Positions 29,248 to 29,358 of a DNA stretch of 29,358 bases are shown here, piece by piece. Every line of letters starts with the position of its first letter. Within the stretch, counting starts at the first letter, position 1. Source of the DNA: Candidatus Woesearchaeota archaeon (GTDB lineage: Archaea > Nanobdellota > Nanobdellia > Woesearchaeales > WJKL01); NCBI GenBank assembly GCA_019322535.1, contig JAHWIM010000015.1, positions 1 to 29,358 on the forward strand. The letters run 5' to 3'. The notes below the pieces were generated by a model. That model was given only the letters and a program-made list of their open reading frames with translations, had not been told where the DNA came from and ran no database searches. The translations under genes and the position numbers were made by a program.

Positions 29248-29358
29248 TTATGTTTTTTTTCTTTTTTTGTAAGGAAATCTCATATATTTCTTGCAATTTA
29301 GACAATAATAAACAACTTTTCCTTCTCTGGTTCTTATTCTGACATTTGTGGAAGGAAC
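29248..29358 (-). CDS. rnp4: RNase P protein subunit Rpp21/Rpr2, C-terminal part
   Basis: The frame runs off the right edge of the window. The 36 visible residues contain VPSTNVRIRTREGKVVYYCL and NCKKYMRFPY plus a basic tail. This is the conserved C-terminal zinc-ribbon half of Rpp21 (component 4 of archaeal RNase P), with the second CxxC pair visible as CLNC. It assists the RNA subunit in removing tRNA 5' leaders. It is the first visible gene of a minus-strand operon continuing with the Dph2 fragment 32 nt downstream. Confidence 0.85.
   Translation of the reverse strand, partial: VPSTNVRIRTREGKVVYYCLNCKKYMRFPYKKRKKT

Noticed and set aside
1..29358. CRISPR array, transposase or prophage
   Set aside because: No regularly spaced direct repeats, no transposase or integrase-like ORF, and gene content is housekeeping plus envelope functions.

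Overview
This looks like chromosomal DNA from a DPANN archaeon, most likely a woesearchaeote/pacearchaeote-type (Nanoarchaeota sensu lato). Archaeal markers are ribosomal proteins S15, L37e and S8e, an Lsm protein, an RNase P Rpp21 subunit, CDP-archaeol synthase (CarS), a DHH/RecJ-like protein next to S15, and tRNA introns with bulge-helix-bulge (BHB) structures. The DPANN placement rests on the 802-aa secreted acidic protein, which has the N-terminal and C-terminal signatures I know from S-layer proteins of these lineages, plus the AT-rich, tightly packed layout with many gene overlaps. No CRISPR array, insertion sequence, integrase or rRNA gene was seen.

Layout. 1-2700: end of a winged-helix gene, a small Cys-rich membrane-anchored protein, then S15 followed by the DHH nuclease. 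2700-5934: S-layer gene with a structured leader, then about 700 bp without a convincing gene. 5935-8240: tRNA-Leu, L37e-Lsm, divergent S8e and a DNA glycosylase, two small proteins, tRNA-Arg. 8294-13685: HD protein and the IMP branch-point enzymes PurA, GuaB and GuaA, which make AMP and GMP precursors from IMP. 13765-16373: an HD-GYP protein and the C-terminal part of a Hel308-type helicase. 16413-19658: a lipoprotein plus a large secreted protein, both built of Ig/cadherin-like repeats. 19804-22325: tRNA-Ile, PHP protein, tRNA-Asn and a frameshifted radical-SAM gene. 22403-26723: an envelope-glycan cassette (GtrA, GT-C membrane protein, CDP-alcohol phosphatidyltransferase, DPPR-synthase-like UbiA, DUF362). 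26828-29358: CarS and a second CDP-alcohol phosphatidyltransferase, then on the opposite strand Rpp21, a Dph2 domain-1 fragment, a membrane protein and a second PHP protein.

Expression style. Several genes (Cys-rich protein, 79-aa protein, HD protein, GuaA, helicase) have a TATA-like box about 26-28 nt before the ATG and no Shine-Dalgarno (SD) sequence, so are probably leaderless. S15, S-layer, Lsm, GuaB, PurA, the lipoprotein, DUF362 and CarS carry SD sequences.

The most striking observation is that all four tRNA genes here are interrupted. I count six introns of 15-41 nt, including two outside the anticodon loop (D-loop of tRNA-Leu, T-loop of tRNA-Ile). Next in interest are the possible polyprenyl-phosphate-pentose cassette, the HD-GYP/Ada-like zinc fusion, the Hel308 lacking its first RecA domain, the single-domain Dph2 fragment, and a partial duplication of the tRNA-Arg 3' end. 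All family assignments were made by eye; no database search was run.
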